Assembly: GCA_001247695.2 (NCBI GenBank) | Contig: LGRX02009817.1 | Coordinates: 1-33,601 of the forward strand | Source of the DNA: Cymbomonas tetramitiformis | Taxonomy: Eukaryota > Chlorophyta > Pyramimonadophyceae > Pyramimonadales > Pyramimonadaceae | Direction of reading: 5' to 3' | DNA length: 33,601 bases | Shown: positions 1 through 10,330 of the stretch, piece after piece | How positions within the stretch are numbered: the stretch's first letter is position 1 | Layout: each line of letters starts with the position of its first letter | Notes under the pieces: generated by a model | What the model was told of the DNA's origin: nothing | What the model saw: only the letters and a program-made list of their open reading frames with translations | Database searches by the model: none | Made by a program: the position numbers and the translations under genes

Positions 1-3000
1 TCCAGGTTTCTCATGAAGTCGTTTCGAAGACGCGCCTGCACCTCTGCCCGACGTGCCTCAGCCAGCAACGCCGGGCCCACCGAGGACGTGAACGCAGACA
101 ATGGTTCTCGGTGCATCACCGCCACCTTGTTCCAGGTCTCCCAGCTGCAGCAGTCAAACTTGCGCGTGCCTGAGGAGAGGTACTCCAAGGTGAACGCCAT
201 GCTGCTGGGCCCCTGCTCACTGTAGTAGCGATTGTCCTCAAAGAGGTAATACACGGCCTTGGACCGGGCGTTGGCACGGGTCTTGAAAACCCGTAGGGTG
301 CCCTGCCGTGGGCCATCGCTCAAATGGCTTCTGGCGATCTCCAAGAGCTGAGTGCGATCAACCAGATGTGTCATATGTTTCTGCAAGGTGCCGAGGAGTC
401 CTCCCGTGCAGCCCTTCGACTGCCCACCCAGAGGCAGAAACTCTTCCCTTTGTCCCACTCCTGCGGAGGAAGCGTACCGGTGCAGGGTCTGGCTGCTGAG
501 TTGCTGCGTGTGCACCCCCCTTCCTCGCTGCGCGAAGGGCTTCCCGAGCTGGAACTCGATCTTGCCCATGAAGCAACGGTACTGGATGAGGAAGACCGTC
601 TGTCCCTGCAGCGCCATGAACTCCGAGATCTCTCCCAGATCCAGCCAGTTGGCTTCTCCAGCTGTGTTCTCGCTGTGAGTGGGCGACTCCGGCTCGTAGG
701 TGCCCTGGAACACTGCAGCGTGGTAATCCAACATGGCAGGGTCGAAGACGCCGTTGGGCCAGGTTTGATGCCGTAAACGAAGCGGTGCAGAAGATGGTGG
801 CGGTGCGGAGCCAGATGGCCCTGCCTCATCCCCCCTGACCGTCTTCGACGTCTTGAGAGTCTTGGATGTGCGCACTGGAGGGTTTCTTCTGGCCCCATAA
901 GTGTCCAGCGCGTCCTGTGCTTGCTCCTCTGTCTTGCATGCTCCGAGCATCACTCTCGGGTTGTCCCCCAGATGCAGGTACTCCACGGCGGCAGCGTTCG
1001 TGCTAAACACCTCGCCACTGCCTCCTTCCCCATCTGTCACCGGGTAGAACTTCCCCACCTTGTCCGCTGCGTCTGACAGCGTGAGCTGCGGGGTCACATT
1101 CACCTCGCTCGCCACCTCCATATCGTACCTCACCTTCAGACGAGCTCGAAGGTCAACGATGTCCACTCGCTGTACATATTTTAGGTGCTGGTACTGCCAG
1201 CGCTGGTCCTTCTCATAGTAAAAAGGCAGCTGGAACTCGCCAGTCATCTTGCCCATGGGGTTCATGATGGTGACGCCTTCCATGGTGTGACGAACCATGC
1301 GCTCCATGAGATCCCATTGGGCGCGAGTGTGCTCGCTGAGTACGCAGAACTGGCGCGCCACCTTGTCCCACATGAGCTTGCCCGTCACGACTCCTGGGTA
1401 CGTCTGATGTGTGTTGAGGACCTCCTGAACACTCGCCATCGTGTACCTTCCTGCCTCCCGATGGGCACCACAGTCAGGGAGTGGGACCTGGTCGTTGTCC
1501 TTCTTGCCGCTCGGCCTCGTGGTCCAGGTTTCTGAGGGTATCTTCGTCTCCTTGGCAACCTTCTGGTCCACCAACGTAAAGTCGGGCCACAGTAGCTCCG
1601 TCTCCAGGATGGTCTTGTATTCTCCACATCGCGGGAACTTGACCTGCACAAATTCTGCGTCTACACCACCTCCATCGCCCTCTTCGCAGAGTGTGCACAG
1701 ACGAGCATAGCCCGTGCGGTCGATGTACAAGCGCTGCTGAGACCAGCTACTCTCCTTGTCTTGGTAGTCCCACGGGTTCACTGCCATGCCCCCCCATGGC
1801 TGTACGCTGGCCAGCTTGAAGGCAGCTTCGCTCTCGGCCTCCTGCCTCAGCGTGAGGTCTGGATAGCGAGGGTCTGACTGAGTTGTGGTCAGGCTGGCTT
1901 GAGTGCGGGACTCCCTCGCATCTGGCTCTTCAGCACTGGACCACTCACCCCTGGTCGCCACATTGGCTTCCCGCTGGCTGCGTGATGATGCTTGCAGCAT
2001 GCCCAGCATCTGGTCTGTCAAGGACGTACCAGGCGGAGGAGGTTCGTACGTTGCGTTCTCGGCGTGTAAGCCGACCCGCCCAGTGAGCTCGACTTGCATC
2101 ATTGAGCTGGGTTTCAAGAAGCCTGCCTCCACCATGGACTGGCAGCGCGCCTCGAGCCTCTCCCTCTCATCCGAGTTGAACCTTCTCAGCCTCATCTCCT
2201 CTAGCCATGACGCCAGGCTCTCCATCAGCTCGGGGTGGTTTCGCGAGAATGCACAAGGTGCAGGCGAACACCTTTCCCCTGCGAGGGCCAGACGGTCCTC
2301 TCCCCTCGTGTCCAGGGACACTGCTTCACGTGGTGGTAGCTCGCAATCATCAAAAGCGGGGGCAAGAGTGCGCGCTGTCGCGGCCTCAACGTCGAAGATC
2401 TCGGTCGCCAGGCACACTCTCGGGTCTTCATTCCGCTTGCTCCTTGCATCGACGGGCGGCGTCAACTCGATCAATGGCAACGTGACCTTCTCCTTCATAC
2501 CCAGTGACACCGCGGCCTCAGAAGTAGCAATGCCTCTGTAGAGGTCGATGGTCAACTTGAGGGCGTTCTTCAGGGGTCCAGTGCCCACCAAGAAGTCCCA
2601 CGTCGTGTCATTGGTGTAGGTGACGAAGGCGTGGAGCCGATGCAGAGTCATGTACGGCGTGCCCGCAGCGAGAACCACATCCACGTAGCAGTACTTCGTG
2701 AATTCCGCAGGGCTGCCATCACATCTCGCCACCCTGGCCCCTGTCTCTGCATCAAAGATGGTCAAGCCCAGCCTGTTGGCTGTCCTGATTGGGATAATGT
2801 TGCAGTTGGCCCCCGTGTCCAGGAGAAGCGCTTTGTACAACATAAGCAAGCCTCCAGAGGCCATCAGCGCCATCCCTTGTGCCAGGGAATCGTTCAGGAG
2901 CTTGCATACAGGCTGGACCTGCGCCATGGCAGTGAGCTGTTCCTCTGTAAGGCCACTGAGCATCTTCTTCTTCAATAGCTCGTACGCCTTAGCGTCCATG

Positions 3001-5468
3001 GTCCCTGCGTGCAGCTCACCCCTCTCGCTGAAGTCTCTCACCCCGTAGCTCTCCTGGACGGTGGCCGCTGCAGCTGTTACACGCACCGTCGTCCTCTCCT
3101 TCCTGGGCTGCTCCACCATGTCCTCCGGCATCTCATCCAGAGGAATCTCTTCTTCGTCACTGTCGTCGCCCGACTCCATGCCCGGGCAGTCATCATCCTC
3201 GTCGCTGGTGTCCTGGCAGTCTGCTGCTGAGGCTGTCGGCACGGGGAGCTGGTCGTTCTCAGCCAGTTCCACCAAGGTCTCCACACCCCTTGGAGCTGAT
3301 ATGCGACCTTCTGCTACGAGTCCAGCAGCTAGCTTGCGGAAAGCTGCTCCCAGGCTCTTGATCACGGAGGCCATGAGCTGCACCTTCCTCTGCATCTCGT
3401 CCGCCGCAGGCGCCATGGGCACCTGTGCGTCTGCCTCGTACTCCTCGGGTGTCTTCACTGGGAAGCCCCTCATGCGCTGGGTACTTCCCAGGGCTACTGC
3501 TGGAGCCGCCGTGAGTTCAGACTCCACACTCTTGCACAGCGTCTCGGGGAGTGCCCCCAGACCCAAGGTGTTGAGGGCGCTCGAGAGCTCCTCTTCGCCC
3601 ATCTCCTCGGCCATGGCTGTGAGTAACTCGGTTGGAGGGCCAGACGACACTCCTACCCCTGCGCTGCCATGGTGGTGCGCGCATGTGTCGACGGTGTGCG
3701 TTTCCCTCTCCGCGACGTGCGCTGCGACTGGTTCCCCGTCGGAGCCCTCATCCTCGGACAGCACCTGCGACTTCACGCTGCCCGCACGACTGGCCGTCTT
3801 CCTAGCAGCCACCATGCCCTGGTACTCTGCTTTCAACGCCTCGGGATTGCCAGTGGCGCTCTTCTGCTTGTCCTCTGGTGGCTGTTTGGCTCTGTACTTG
3901 TCCTTCTCTTCGTTGGACAGCTGCTGCCAGTCCGTCACCAGGATGCCCCAGTCAGAGTTCTTGAAGCGGTTCTTCAGATTATACATGCGCAGAGCGGCGT
4001 TCTCCGCGTCCCACCACTTGCTGGAACCAAGCCTGCTTTCGTGGAATCCAGCAGGCATCTTGACGTGTTTATAACCACTCCTGCACTGCTCGGGATCGGA
4101 CTCATGCCAGCCCCCTCCAAAGCAGCGCAAGCACTTGGGCTTGTCGTTCGTACGCACGCCCTCTGCTGGCGGTGGTGTCTTGTTGTAGGAGGCCTTCTTA
4201 GCCCTTTCGGCCACATTCACCTCCTTCTTCATCTTCTTAGAAGGTGATGCATCTACCTTCTTGCTGTTCTCCGGTTCGCCTGACTGCGCCACCTCAGAGG
4301 ATTCAATCTTCTTGATCGAGTTCTTTATGGCCTTGAGGTCAAGGCCATGCTGTCGCGCCTCCCAGGTGGAGTACTGGCAGCCACATCGTCTGGTGATCTC
4401 CTGGAGGAAGGTGAGGATCCAAGACTCTGCATCGCCCTTGAGCTTGTCTTGAACCTCGATGATGGCCTCCAGGTCCTTCCAGGTCACCCGATTGGGTGGC
4501 GGGAACTGTGCCCTCAACTGCTCCTTCACCCGCGTCTGGAAGATCTTGATGCGCAGGTTGTCTACGCAGTCCTCGATGAAGGTACGCAGCTCTTCATCGC
4601 TCAACACCTTCCCAGTGTTGAGCTGCATTTCCCTGCGTTGGCACATCTTCATGTAGGTCAGCCCATCCTGCCCCACCTCCTGTGGCTTCTGTGTCAACAG
4701 ATCCACTTTCTCTTGAGTCCCTTTCATCATGAACTTCTTGTCAAGGGCAGCGATGAAGCCCCTGAGCGCGTAGAAGTACTGGGTATCACGGGTGCCATCA
4801 CGTCCCGTCAAGCCTTTCAGGGAGGTTCCATCAGTCAGGTATTCGTCGGAAACCTCCCCTTGGGTGTCTTGGTTCGTCACCGGCCTCGCTATCACCCACG
4901 TGGCGCCAGTGTTCATCTCATTGAAAGGGGGCCTAGCGCATGGAATAGTACCCTCGAGTGGGCCATGCTCGCTAGTGTCCTTCAGGACTCGGTCCATGTT
5001 GGAGGTCACTACCCCCCCTCTTTCATAGTTCTCGCGCCACCAGCTGAGAGCTTGTGAGTTCTCTCCAGCCAGACACGCAGGGATCATGTCCCACAGATAT
5101 TCAAAATCAGGGGGAGTCTCTCTCAGGGTCTTCAGCTGAGCTTCAGTGAGAGTGCCAGCCCCGGACCTGAGCCTCTTCCTGACGTTGGCGTTGTGCTGCC
5201 GTACGAAATTCTCGCACATGTCGGCGAACTCCCTCAGGAACTTGGGCCGATCTTCTTCCTTGGTGCCCGTGTAGTTGGGCAGCGTCCCAAGGTTGACACG
5301 AGCGTAGTCAGTATACTCCATGTCTTCTTCAAAGATTACTAATGGCTCCTGGGCTTGGGCTTGCAGTTGGACTGGTGCTTGTGCCTCAGGCTGTACTAGT
5401 GCTTGTGCCTCAGGCTGGCCACCGGCAGCCCCTTCCTCTCCCTCCAGCTCTGAGAAATGCTGGCTCAC
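1..5468 (-). CDS. Gag-protease-unknown polyprotein (ORF1) of copy A, 3' end beyond the window
   Basis: Long minus-strand frame, open from just after a TGA at 5580-5582 to the window edge, about 1,860 codons. I checked phase at the first ATG (5321), the protease DTG (about 2819), codon 1388 and codon 14, and all agree. The order is a glutamine-rich N-terminus, a Gag capsid-like region with WWRENYE, and a zinc-knuckle variant C-x2-C-x5-H-x6-C near 4130. A lysine-rich region and an acidic linker follow, then a retropepsin centred on DTGANCNIIP (about 2790-2820) and a long region of unknown function. The start is uncertain. Coding similarity to copy B continues upstream of the first ATG, through the GTG at 5468 and on to about 5545. 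Unlike copy B, this frame has no disruption in the visible part, which suggests a younger copy. Gag would form the particle and the protease would cleave the polyprotein. Confidence 0.85.
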   Translation of the reverse strand, partial: MSQHFSELEGEEGAAGGQPEAQALVQPEAQAPVQLQAQAQEPLVIFEEDMEYTDYARVNLGTLPNYTGTKEEDRPKFLREFADMCENFVRQHNANVRKRLRSGAGTLTEAQLKTLRETPPDFEYLWDMIPACLAGENSQALSWWRENYERGGVVTSNMDRVLKDTSEHGPLEGTIPCARPPFNEMNTGATWVIARPVTNQDTQGEVSDEYLTDGTSLKGLTGRDGTRDTQYFYALRGFIAALDKKFMMKGTQEKVDLLTQKPQEVGQDGLTYMKMCQRREMQLNTGKVLSDEELRTFIEDCVDNLRIKIFQTRVKEQLRAQFPPPNRVTWKDLEAIIEVQDKLKGDAESWILTFLQEITRRCGCQYSTWEARQHGLDLKAIKNSIKKIESSEVAQSGEPENSKKVDASPSKKMKKEVNVAERAKKASYNKTPPPAEGVRTNDKPKCLRCFGGGWHESDPEQCRSGYKHVKMPAGFHESRLGSSKWWDAENAALRMYNLKNRFKNSDWGILVTDWQQLSNEEKDKYRAKQPPEDKQKSATGNPEALKAEYQGMVAARKTASRAGSVKSQVLSEDEGSDGEPVAAHVAERETHTVDTCAHHHGSAGVGVSSGPPTELLTAMAEEMGEEELSSALNTLGLGALPETLCKSVESELTAAPAVALGSTQRMRGFPVKTPEEYEADAQVPMAPAADEMQRKVQLMASVIKSLGAAFRKLAAGLVAEGRISAPRGVETLVELAENDQLPVPTASAADCQDTSDEDDDCPGMESGDDSDEEEIPLDEMPEDMVEQPRKERTTVRVTAAAATVQESYGVRDFSERGELHAGTMDAKAYELLKKKMLSGLTEEQLTAMAQVQPVCKLLNDSLAQGMALMASGGLLMLYKALLLDTGANCNIIPIRTANRLGLTIFDAETGARVARCDGSPAEFTKYCYVDVVLAAGTPYMTLHRLHAFVTYTNDTTWDFLVGTGPLKNALKLTIDLYRGIATSEAAVSLGMKEKVTLPLIELTPPVDARSKRNEDPRVCLATEIFDVEAATARTLAPAFDDCELPPREAVSLDTRGEDRLALAGERCSPAPCAFSRNHPELMESLASWLEEMRLRRFNSDERERLEARCQSMVEAGFLKPSSMMQVELTGRVGLHAENATYEPPPPGTSLTDQMLGMLQASSRSQREANVATRGEWSSAEEPDARESRTQASLTTTQSDPRYPDLTLRQEAESEAAFKLASVQPWGGMAVNPWDYQDKESSWSQQRLYIDRTGYARLCTLCEEGDGGGVDAEFVQVKFPRCGEYKTILETELLWPDFTLVDQKVAKETKIPSETWTTRPSGKKDNDQVPLPDCGAHREAGRYTMASVQEVLNTHQTYPGVVTGKLMWDKVARQFCVLSEHTRAQWDLMERMVRHTMEGVTIMNPMGKMTGEFQLPFYYEKDQRWQYQHLKYVQRVDIVDLRARLKVRYDMEVASEVNVTPQLTLSDAADKVGKFYPVTDGEGGSGEVFSTNAAAVEYLHLGDNPRVMLGACKTEEQAQDALDTYGARRNPPVRTSKTLKTSKTVRGDEAGPSGSAPPPSSAPLRLRHQTWPNGVFDPAMLDYHAAVFQGTYEPESPTHSENTAGEANWLDLGEISEFMALQGQTVFLIQYRCFMGKIEFQLGKPFAQRGRGVHTQQLSSQTLHRYASSAGVGQREEFLPLGGQSKGCTGGLLGTLQKHMTHLVDRTQLLEIARSHLSDGPRQGTLRVFKTRANARSKAVYYLFEDNRYYSEQGPSSMAFTLEYLSSGTRKFDCCSWETWNKVAVMHREPLSAFTSSVGPALLAEARRAEVQARLRNDFMRNL

Positions 5469-5579
5469 TCGTATCGCCCTCTGAGCACGCCTCTCTGCCC
5501 GTTGCTGTTCCTCGCGGTCAGCCTTGGATTCCGTTGCTACCTTTCTGGTGAAGAAGAAATACTGGTGTGAAGGCTCTTT

Positions 5580-6214
5580 TCACTCCACACTTTCCAGCTT
5601 ACCAGTACGGATGAATCCGTCCCTGGCCTCACCTTTCAGTGCTTTGCTCTAAGTAGCAATCACTGCCAGCATAATTTCGTCCACGACTGGTGAGCAAGGT
5701 TCCATCTGTGACCCGGTCTTATATTGGCTCTCCCAGATGTCCAACAGGGTTGCCTCTGCAATTAGTGTCTCTGGTCTACGCAGTAAGTCAGTAGAACGCC
5801 AGCATAAGTCAGGTGACCACAAAGAATGCTGTCGTGAAGATGCCCACTGACTGTCCTGTTTCGCTCCACGCCTTCAGGCGTACCAGTACGGATGAATCCG
5901 TCCCTGGCTTTACCGTCTGGTGCTTTGCTCCAGCAGGATGTCACTTCCCGAAATAGCCCAGTACATAATTCTCAACGCTGCAATCATGTTCGTAAAATTA
6001 GCAACTGGTTCTGCTGTGACCGCTGTCGCTGTACTTCGCAAGACTGGTGAACTTCAAGTGTCGCAACAGCCTGCTTCACTCAACCTCTTCCAAGGCTTAC
6101 CAGTACGGATATATCCGTCCCTGGCATCACCATTCAGAGGTCTCGTTCCTCAGGACTGCTGTTGAACTCTCAGCATTACAGACGACATGTCTGTAATAAG
6201 GCACATTTTTGTTT
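5580..6214 (-). other. 5' leader of copy A between terminal repeat X and ORF1
   Basis: Non-coding stretch of about 630 bp, conserved with the copy B leader (27260-27912). It has no long open frame and holds three spaced copies of a hairpin-bearing unit. The sequence directly inside repeat X, where a tRNA primer-binding site is expected, reads AAAACAAAAATGTGCC on the minus strand. That is not a standard TGG-type primer-binding site, so the priming mechanism is unclear. Confidence 0.6.
5602..6124 (-). repeat. Three leader hairpin repeats, copy A
   Basis: Copies at 5602-5626, 5883-5907 and 6100-6124. On the minus (RNA-sense) strand each reads CCAG-GG-ACGGA-loop-TCCGT-A-CTGG, so ACGGA pairs with TCCGT and CCAG with CTGG around a 4-nt loop. 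The loop varies (TTCA twice, TATA once) while the stem does not change. Similar flanking sequence (CACTCCAC- or CGCTCCACG-like on the plus strand; GTGCTTTGCTC in two of the three) makes the whole repeated unit about 90-100 bp. A packaging, dimerisation or translation-control RNA element fits this position, but that is inference. Confidence 0.75.
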
Positions 6215-6598
6215 TGAAAAAGACTGTTAATTACAGTTCTGACGCAGTCGCACAAGGGCAAGTCCACAAATGTATATCTTTACAAGCATAAGAATACTGT
6301 ATCTCATTAATTATCTCATAACACTGCTGTTTTCGCGGTCTCAAGCGAGTCCTGGTTATTCTCGGAATCACTGTTACGAAGGCAAAACAAAAATGAGCGT
6401 CCGCTCACTCTCACTACGCCGCCCTACTTATTCTCGTTATCTCCAAACAAGTGTAACACCCATCCGTATTTCCGTATCTCGTCACTGTCATAACTCCTCG
6501 CGCGTATCGTACTGCGCGTGTCATACGTTCGTCACAGAGACTGCTACAGCAAGTGTCACAACCCGGCTGAGGTACACGATAAGCCGTGGTTTGTGACA
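6215..6598 (-). repeat. Terminal repeat X of copy A (5' end)
   Basis: 384-bp repeat with TG...CA ends, beginning TGTCACAAACCACGG on the minus strand. It matches 12916-13303 and 27913-28295. The three copies diverge abruptly right after the outer TGTGACA and right before the inner TG, so the boundaries are fixed by comparison. At its outer edge there is no Y sequence (compare 12694-12915), the same as in copy B. It presumably carries the promoter and R region; no TATA box is claimed. Confidence 0.85.
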
Positions 6599-7313
6599 CA
6601 CGATAAGAGAACTCAAGTGAGTGCAGCGTCAGACATAGTATATATTATATTGTTCGCAGGATTGCAGGCGCGCGCATAAAGGCGACAGCGCTTATATTGA
6701 ATATCTGCACAGCGAATAGTGATATCTGCACGCTCGAATATCGTCAGCACACGGATTGCGCGAGGATTTTTCATCGCGAACATAATCGCAGCTGACAGCA
6801 TCCGCAGAGAAATCGTCCTGATTCTATAAGCGACACGGTGTGCGCACAGTGTACGGAACGCATACATATGATGTCGAAATTCGCAGGATTGTCACTGTAT
6901 GCGAGATGCAGATGCGCGAACGAAAAATGATCGTCAGCACATATGATTTACATCAACTGCGACTGGACGCACGAAATTTCGTTTAACAGCGCGCTCGCAT
7001 TCATTCATGCGACGCGCATCAGCAACGATGATATACTTTGTGAAATGATTGGCAACATCGATTTTCGCAAATGATCTACTCGAACCGTCCACAATCATCT
7101 GCTCGTACGATGCTTTTTAGCTCGTCAGCGCGATGTGCACTGATGTGATGCTCGTATGCGCGATGTGCACGTCAGCGCGATGTCATGATTTCATCTGATG
7201 CAATGGACGCACGTTTTTAGTGCGCATGATTCCTAACGCGTCTTTATGCAGCGATACATACAAATGTGTACGCGCGTCAATATCCTCTGCAGAATGATTG
7301 TATACTTGCAGGG
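6599..7313. other. Non-coding interval with short GCGCGATGTGCAC repeats
   Basis: No supported gene. It is rich in stop codons in all frames, with locally repeated GCGCGATGTGCAC-type motifs at about 7128-7180. It may be old transposon debris; nothing identifiable remains. Confidence 0.5.
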
Positions 7314-7388
7314 ATACTGCTGTGGACGCATGATCACCATACTGCTGTGGACACATGATCACCATACTGCTGTGGACGCATGATCACT
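7314..7388. repeat. 25-bp tandem repeat, three copies
   Basis: Units at 7314-7338, 7339-7363 and 7364-7388. Each begins ATACTGCTGTGG and ends GCATGATCAC plus one base, with one or two substitutions between copies. It is a simple minisatellite with no associated gene. Confidence 0.85.
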
Positions 7389-8990
7389 ATACTGCAGCAA
7401 TTCACACTATGTCCTGATGACTGCATATATTTCTAATCATCAGCATTTCATACTTATCTGAAGTATAGTGTGCAAAATGTTTATTTGAGCATACACTAAC
7501 TTACAGCATATATTTCCTGCAGCACCTGAGTATATGTATATCTTATACGGAATGACTGCCACACTGTAAGTTGTGCATGCACTATGATAAAAGATGTTCT
7601 ATATGATCCAACTTGATCACGATAACAGTTGGATTAGATGTGCACAAAAGCATTCATTTGCAGTGCATGCTAACTATATTAGAACCCATACAGTATAAGG
7701 TGCCTGTTCAGTAATCTTAACACAGTAATTAGCTCAATATGACCCGGTGGAGTCGAGATACTCCTCGGACCACATATTGTTCTACTGTGGATTAATGAAA
7801 GGATGCTCACCGGAGCTGTATGTGAAATAGATCCTGCAACTCATTTTGTAAATGAGATTATCTTGGAATTACAATAACTCCTAAACTTAATATATCATGC
7901 TAGATGTATTCAGTGCATGGTATACTGATAATCCTGCATGATGAACTGTCTGGAAACATTGTAATGTCCAGAAGTTATCTTACTGCAAAGTGTGTAAAAG
8001 TGAGCACACACACACACACACACACAGACAGACAAAAAAAGTGCTAATCAATAAGCACTATACATGCACACACACTGCATTGTATGTATTGATATTCACT
8101 GATTCAAAGTGAATTGATTAACTTAAATATCTATCATGTATATGATAATGTAGATACCACTTTACAAACACATGTGCGTGTAAAGTGTCAGCGATTGTGA
8201 TAGATATGGGAACAGATAAACCAACATGCTGTAGGGCTGGATGGAGTTATCTCCAGACCCGAAGGCAAGATACTGCACCCATGCAACAGCTGGTAACTGT
8301 TGGGTGCAGTCCACTCGTCATTCCACATATCATCGCTGGAGCAACAACAACAACTACATTGCATAATGACAATTGATTCAGATTTGATCAGTTCAAATGC
8401 ATGTAACTCTCAGATCAGTAACTATATGACATCTGATAATAGTTGTTGAGGACAAGCACACACATACAAATGTGTTGTGTCAAATTGTTGTGATTATATC
8501 AAGCAATGTCCAGATATGTTCTAAATAAGAAATATCATTTTGATAAATCTTAGAGCACAGACCTATGCTCAGAACAGATCATAGATTGACAAATATCACT
8601 AAAGTGGATGTTCCTAAATGGATGTTCCCACTTAAGTTGATAACTCTATATATCATCAAAATGCACATTTACTGCCATGGGTTTAAATCAGTAAAACCCA
8701 GAAATGCGGTCAACCATAGATGTTGATATACAGCACAATTCACTTATTTGCCATGAAATTTGTCATGTGCAAAAGTAAAGTTTATTGCAGTGATTCTGTA
8801 CTTTACATTCCACATACACAGAGATATGTACATATATATACATATATATATATGTTGAAAAATGGCCAAAATTGGTAAAATTCTTTGGCGATAAATTTGA
8901 AAATTGAAAATTGGACCTTATTTTATTTGATATTATGATTTTATACCTATTAAGGTATAAGAAAATCATAATGACACATGTCATATCTCG
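7389..8990. other. AT-rich non-coding interval with microsatellites
   Basis: No supported gene. It contains a (CA)n run at about 8005-8026 followed by CAGACAGAC and a run of A, and TA-rich alternation at about 8826-8854. The strong hairpin region at 8237-8309 is listed separately. The base composition is clearly more AT-rich than that of the retrotransposon coding regions on either side. Confidence 0.55.
8237..8309. other. Two adjacent strong stem-loops, function unknown
   Basis: First stem-loop at 8237-8256: TGGAG-TTAT-CTCCA within a larger CTGG...CCAG context. Second at 8273-8309: outer stem CTGCACCC/GGGTGCAG (8 bp) and inner stem AACAG/CTGTT around CTGGTAA. Perfect 8-bp plus 5-bp pairing in AT-rich surroundings is unlikely by chance. 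It does not match a tRNA layout or the hammerhead core. A small structured RNA or a fold within a decayed transposon is possible. Confidence 0.4.
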
Positions 8991-9341
8991 TGTAACACCC
9001 TAGGTAATAGGTGTGGAATATGTAGGGGTGTACATATTGGCTGTAACAATAAATCGGTCAAAATGTTCTACGTGTAATCTTTTGAAAATTTGGGATTGAT
9101 TTTTTTTGCTATAATGAATATTTAGCTATCGAATAACAATCCCTGAATGACATAACACGTCTAACACCCTGTAACACCCTAAAATTGAATGTGTGTGTCA
9201 GGGGGTGTAACGTACCTTCTGAACACCCTGTAACATTCAGTTTGGTATTAAAAGCAGTTTTGCTTAAAAATATTTGCAAAATATTTATACTGCTTATTTT
9301 TTTACCTATTTTAGGGTTACTAATACCATGTAACACCCTAA
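8991..9341. repeat. Cluster of TAACACCCTA-type motifs
   Basis: TGTAACACCC or close variants occur at about 8991, 9161, 9171, 9221-9236 and 9330, with reverse-complement-like GGGGTGT at about 9026 and 9203. Spacing is irregular. They resemble degenerate telomere-like or terminal-repeat motifs. No coding sequence is associated. Confidence 0.4.
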
Positions 9342-9730
9342 TCATATTATTGGATATGTGGGCCACTGTAACCTGACATGCCCTAAAATGCCACTATAAT
9401 TTCGATAAACTTCGTGTTTGGCATTGACATATCATGCTGTTTTCGACACAGACATGATTATATATCGGGCAACAACCCAAGAACTGTAACAGATGCTTCC
9501 TGTAAGGAATGCATGCTATTTATGAGGTACAGGCAATTGACAACTGCCTTATATCACACACTTCCTTGAGGGGGGAAGAAGGTGGATATATATATATACC
9601 TACCTCATTATTATGTACGAATGTACTACATGTATGAAAACATACAGATATACCACATATAACATATAAATCACACACACTCAGTTAGACGACTAGCTGA
9701 AGGTATTTTTGTGTTGTGTTTTGTTTTTAG

Positions 9731-10330
9731 ATGGTTACAATCGAAGAGGAAGAGCATGAGATTCCTGATATCAACCCAGATCATTCGACATGGTTTTTCG
9801 ACATTCTTGTTTCATATGATGCATACAGTCGGTTTAAAGTCCCGAAATGGATCGCTGGTTATGCCGATACACTCACCAGATATGACCACATAGGCTACTA
9901 TGACAACATCAGTCGTATGAAGCCAGACATGAGCCGATACAAGGATCCTGCCAATGAGCCTCAGGCACCAGAAACCGAGTACACAGAAGACAGTCCTCCG
10001 ATGGTTTTTACAGATCCAGATGCAGATTCAGTACCAGCATCAGCTCCACCTAGTTTGGTCCCAAAGGTGAAAATGACACCACCTAGGGAATTCAAATCAG
10101 GACAGGATGCAGAAGTCTGGTTGGACACGGTGGACAGATATTTCCAGTTCACCTATCCAGGTGTCAATGATAAGGACTTGATTACAGTGTTTCTGACTCT
10201 CATACAGAATAACGACAGACACTATTTTCAGGTCTTGGCACAACAGCCATATGCCACCTATGAGATGGTCAGACAGACATTCCTCAGACAATTTGGTAAT
10301 CCTCACAAGAGATCAGTAGCCACTGTTTGA
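9731..10330 (+). CDS. Gag capsid-type protein of a chromovirus-like retrotransposon
   Basis: 199-residue ATG-started plus-strand frame. After an acidic N-terminus and a proline-rich linker, residues of about 115-195 carry a typical Ty3/gypsy capsid pattern: PPREFKSGQDAEVWLDTVDR, then a YxxFTYPGV-like helix, LVLAQQPY-type spacing and RQTFLRQFGNP. It would form the nucleocapsid-like particle. No zinc knuckle or protease follows; the frame stops at TGA and a chromodomain begins a few bases away in another frame, so the middle of the element is missing. A short T-rich GT...AG stretch (about 9703-9730) just before the ATG could be a tiny intron, but this is weak. It is unrelated in sequence to the Gag of copies A and B. 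Confidence 0.75.
   Translation: MVTIEEEEHEIPDINPDHSTWFFDILVSYDAYSRFKVPKWIAGYADTLTRYDHIGYYDNISRMKPDMSRYKDPANEPQAPETEYTEDSPPMVFTDPDADSVPASAPPSLVPKVKMTPPREFKSGQDAEVWLDTVDRYFQFTYPGVNDKDLITVFLTLIQNNDRHYFQVLAQQPYATYEMVRQTFLRQFGNPHKRSVATV

Larger units (their letters stand above)
1..6598 (-). mobile_element. Ty3/gypsy-like retrotransposon, copy A (5' part only)
   Basis: Minus-strand element entering from the left edge. Its 5' boundary is at 6598, where the terminal repeat X begins TGTCACAAACC on the minus strand. Then come a leader of about 630 bp with three hairpin repeats and an uninterrupted gag-protease reading frame. It is the same family as the element at 12694-28295; order and sequence correspond throughout, position 14 here matching about 21660 there. 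The pol part and the 3' terminus lie outside the window, so completeness and target duplication cannot be judged. The flank just outside the 5' end begins CACG. Confidence 0.85.

Noticed and set aside
3061..4074. 337-residue plus-strand frame
   Set aside because: Antisense of the protease/zinc-knuckle part of ORF1, which is conserved between copies A and B on the minus strand.
5883..5907. GGATGAATCCGT in the leader repeats as a hammerhead ribozyme core (retrozyme)
   Set aside because: The CTGATGA and GAAA core elements are not present in the right places on either strand; only the stem resembles it.
7735..7850. Possible snRNA or SINE with a GGAGT/ACTCC hairpin
   Set aside because: Only one short stem and no recognisable conserved RNA motif.
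8005..8026. CRISPR-like array
   Set aside because: Plain CA microsatellite; no spacer structure anywhere in the window.
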